Of a stretch of 6,847 nucleotides of DNA, positions 4,804 to 6,847 are shown piece by piece. Both the position numbers and the translations under genes were made by a program. The notes under the pieces are model-generated. The model searched no databases. It was not told where the DNA came from and was given only the letters and a program-made list of their open reading frames with translations. Position 1 is the stretch's first letter. The number at the start of each line of letters is the position of its first letter. The stretch lies in contig JALXCG010000264.1 in the NCBI GenBank assembly GCA_026991065.1, positions 1 to 6,847 of the forward strand. Reading direction: 5' to 3'. This stretch comes from JALXCG01 sp026991065 [NCBI: Gemmatimonadota bacterium]. Its GTDB lineage: Bacteria; GCA-2686955.

Positions 4804-6847
4804 GCGTTGTAACTCCCTCCCTCAACGATAGCTTGCGCCGAGGACCTTTCTTCTGCGGTGAGGGGGAGTTCTGGTATCAGCTGCAACAACTCTTGCTTAG
4901 GCATGATCTTCAGAAGCTCATCGAACCGTTCCGACCTCACGAGCACGGCGAAGGCTGAAAGTCGATCTGCCGACCGTGGATCATCCGGTTCATCCCACCA
5001 CTCATTGATATCTTCTTCGATCTCTTTCAGTTGTTGTTGCGCCACGCTTTCTTTGAATTGGAGCTCCAGGCTTTCCAGCCATCGCTTCATGGCTGTGGAG
5101 AGGTTGCCTTGTGCCAGCACCTCTTGCAATTCTGCTCGGCATTCCTCAAGGTGGATGGAATGTGGGCCAGTCACGACGCCGGGCCATTCAACCTTGAACG
5201 CGAGTCGATGTTCGAATTCTTCATTGTGGGGACACACATCGAACAGCCGACTGACGAGTTCCCAAAAACCCGGTCGGCCCCGCCTGAGGGCCTCTGTCAC
5301 GACAAGGAGGTTCTCTTTGGATTTGCTTGCATACGCCACCAGTATGTCCGCGTCCCGTTCCTGATCGATGGCTCGATCCAAACTGTGCTCTGCATGATAG
5401 GCTGCAGGTCCAGTTCCGCTGGCGAGCGTCAGAAGCGTTTCGACAGATCGCGTGCGGTCTGTGTTGCACAGGGCATTCCAGAAGCTGTGAAGAGAATTGT
5501 GATCGACGGGATTCCACGCGTGCCGCTCATAGGGCTGCGTGAGGAGTGTGGAAAGCAATGTGAATGCCCGATCGACATCGCTCTCGACAAGTGCGGCGGC
5601 GATTGCATCACAATCGTGGCCCACATTTGATTTCACCGGAGCCGCCGCTTCGAGGCACTGCCAGGCAAGTTCAGCGATCTCACCCTCCAGGGTTTTTTTC
5701 TCATGGAACCACATCCCAAGGAGTTCCAGCGCTGGCATGGCACCTTCCATGTCCGCACCAGCGATTCTTCGAAGAAGGCGAAGGAAGTCTTCGTTGTCGA
5801 GTTTGTATGTCCAGCTGCCACACAAGAGCACGGAGGACGCAAGGTCTTTCGATACGCTCTTAAGGTCGAGCATCTGGATTACACGATCTACACCTTGTGC
5901 ATCGCCACCCATTGAGCCCGTTGCCTGAAGGATAGCGCTGGGAAGGCCTTCACCGCGCCTAACGAGCTCGTCCAGCCAGGTGTGGGCCGTCTCTCGATCC
6001 TCCTGCGCCACGCCGCCACAGTACGCAGAAAACGCAGGAATCCCTTCCTCTCGTCTGGAATGCACAGCGATGTCTTCACGGAACATGTGGTCCCGATCAT
6101 GCCGGCCAAGCCAATAACAAAACACCCGGGCCTTTGGGGCCTGCGCGGAACACACCCAGGAAAGAAGAGCGTCCGTCAGTTCCTTTGGATTCTCCGCAGC
6201 ATGCTTGGCCAGAGCCCGCAGTTCCTTTTCGCTTCGGTACATTCTCCGGCCATTCTCATCCGCCTCGTACTCACTATCCTCAATCGTGTATTCGCCGCCC
6301 CACCGTCTGAGAGAGAGTTCAAATGAGCCAGTATCGATTCGTGCGATGAGCGCATCGTATTGGTCCACGGCACGCGCGTCCTCATCTCGGACGTCTTTTA
6401 GCCGCTCGTGCTGATGCCTCGCGTCACGGAGAGCCACGAGCAATCGCGCTACCGAAATCGGCCAGGTTCCTTCGAGTGTCTTGTTAACAAGGTCTGCAAA
6501 GCGCTCAAGGGCGCGCTCTGGCGGTCGGCTCTGACGCGCGAGGTCTCTCAGCGCATCAGAAACCTCCTTGTGAGCCTCTGCCGCCACGGCGGTTTCGGTG
6601 CTCCCGCACGCGACCATCAGGAAATCGGCCATCTGCCCCAAGTATTCCCAAACCTCCCCATTGGTGGGTTCCGGAGGGCCATCGAATGGCTGGGGTCCGC
6701 GCGGGTGGCGGAGAGGGAACGTTCCGTAGGGTGACAGGGTACGACGGGCCGCGCGAATACATAGAAGCCGCATTTCAAGCGTTGATGCGTTTGACCAGAT
6801 CTCCTGAAGAACCTCGTATCGTTCCACGAGTGGGAGCGGTGATTGGG
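4800..6847 (-). CDS. Large alpha-helical repeat protein, N-terminus beyond window edge
   Basis: The family was not recognised. The frame is open to base 6847; the first possible start inside is GTG 6827, but six more codons precede it without a stop, so the gene most likely begins outside. Numbering from 6827 (675 aa), the chain is nearly all predicted amphipathic helices with no signal peptide, membrane segment, Walker motif or catalytic signature. Residues 173-245 contain RRWGGEYTIEDSEY, then ELRALAKHAAENPKELTDALLSW and FCYWLGRHD. Residues 264-290 and 325-395 continue as helical hairpins (FSAYCGGVAQED, CGSWTYKLDNEDFLRLLRRI). Near the end, MKRWLESLELQFKES (580-594) leads into acidic EIEEDINEWWDEPDD (602-616). 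That layout resembles C-terminal sensor regions of big STAND or other ATP-binding proteins, including antiviral Avs-like ones. This is an inference from style, not a match. Cytoplasmic location is likely. Its stop lies 31 bases from the convergent methyltransferase stop. Confidence 0.8.
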   Translation of the reverse strand, partial: QSPLPLVERYEVLQEIWSNASTLEMRLLCIRAARRTLSPYGTFPLRHPRGPQPFDGPPEPTNGEVWEYLGQMADFLMVACGSTETAVAAEAHKEVSDALRDLARQSRPPERALERFADLVNKTLEGTWPISVARLLVALRDARHQHERLKDVRDEDARAVDQYDALIARIDTGSFELSLRRWGGEYTIEDSEYEADENGRRMYRSEKELRALAKHAAENPKELTDALLSWVCSAQAPKARVFCYWLGRHDRDHMFREDIAVHSRREEGIPAFSAYCGGVAQEDRETAHTWLDELVRRGEGLPSAILQATGSMGGDAQGVDRVIQMLDLKSVSKDLASSVLLCGSWTYKLDNEDFLRLLRRIAGADMEGAMPALELLGMWFHEKKTLEGEIAELAWQCLEAAAPVKSNVGHDCDAIAAALVESDVDRAFTLLSTLLTQPYERHAWNPVDHNSLHSFWNALCNTDRTRSVETLLTLASGTGPAAYHAEHSLDRAIDQERDADILVAYASKSKENLLVVTEALRRGRPGFWELVSRLFDVCPHNEEFEHRLAFKVEWPGVVTGPHSIHLEECRAELQEVLAQGNLSTAMKRWLESLELQFKESVAQQQLKEIEEDINEWWDEPDDPRSADRLSAFAVLVRSERFDELLKIMPKQELLQLIPELPLTAEERSSAQAIVEGGSYNA

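Noticed and set aside
3842-4825. Minus-strand open frame of 327 residues opposite the methyltransferase
   Set aside because: It overlaps the recognisable SAM-binding core on the plus strand and has no motif of its own. It would also overlap the end of the helical gene in the same direction.

Overview
The window reads as chromosomal DNA from a GC-rich, probably Gram-negative bacterium. It carries three minus-strand genes (two on the left, one on the right) and two plus-strand genes in the middle. The organism cannot be named from this sequence. The secreted parallel beta-helix protein carries the 'DSPCIDAGD' closing signature, which is frequent in Planctomycetes, Fermentibacteria/Eisenbacteria-type lineages and related environmental bacteria. 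That is only a weak taxonomic hint. No tRNA, rRNA, CRISPR array, transposase or integrase was recognised.

Left block (1-2043, minus strand). A double-hotdog FabZ/FabA-type dehydratase-like gene is followed 45 bases later by a MoeA-type molybdopterin molybdotransferase, which runs off the left edge and lacks its C-terminal domain. The short gap and shared orientation suggest one transcript. The two known functions (acyl-thioester dehydration and molybdenum insertion into molybdopterin) do not belong to one obvious pathway. In the dehydratase, the C-terminal hotdog keeps the catalytic His and Glu, while the N-terminal hotdog keeps only the Glu position.

Middle block (2044-4768). A 465-base non-coding stretch separates the divergent left block from two plus-strand genes. 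The first encodes an exported right-handed beta-helix protein of 420 aa with a signal peptide and a C-terminal beta-rich domain. The second encodes a 240-aa SAM-dependent methyltransferase of the Methyltransf_11 type. Between them, in the methyltransferase leader, lie two inverted repeats. One is a perfect 11-bp stem followed by a T-rich tract, either a terminator or a leader attenuator.

Right block (4800-6847, minus strand). A long helical protein enters from the right edge with no visible start (681 residues seen) and converges on the methyltransferase. It has no recognisable catalytic motif in the visible part. Its architecture of irregular helical hairpins with a WL-containing, acidic, coiled-coil-like tail resembles the C-terminal sensor region of large STAND-type or other ATP-binding bacterial proteins, some of which are antiviral. 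This is the best candidate for something undescribed, but the part that would settle it lies outside the window.

Base composition drops visibly from the very GC-rich moeA end to the more balanced middle and right blocks. This fits a boundary between a core-like segment and accessory genes, but it is not proof of transfer.
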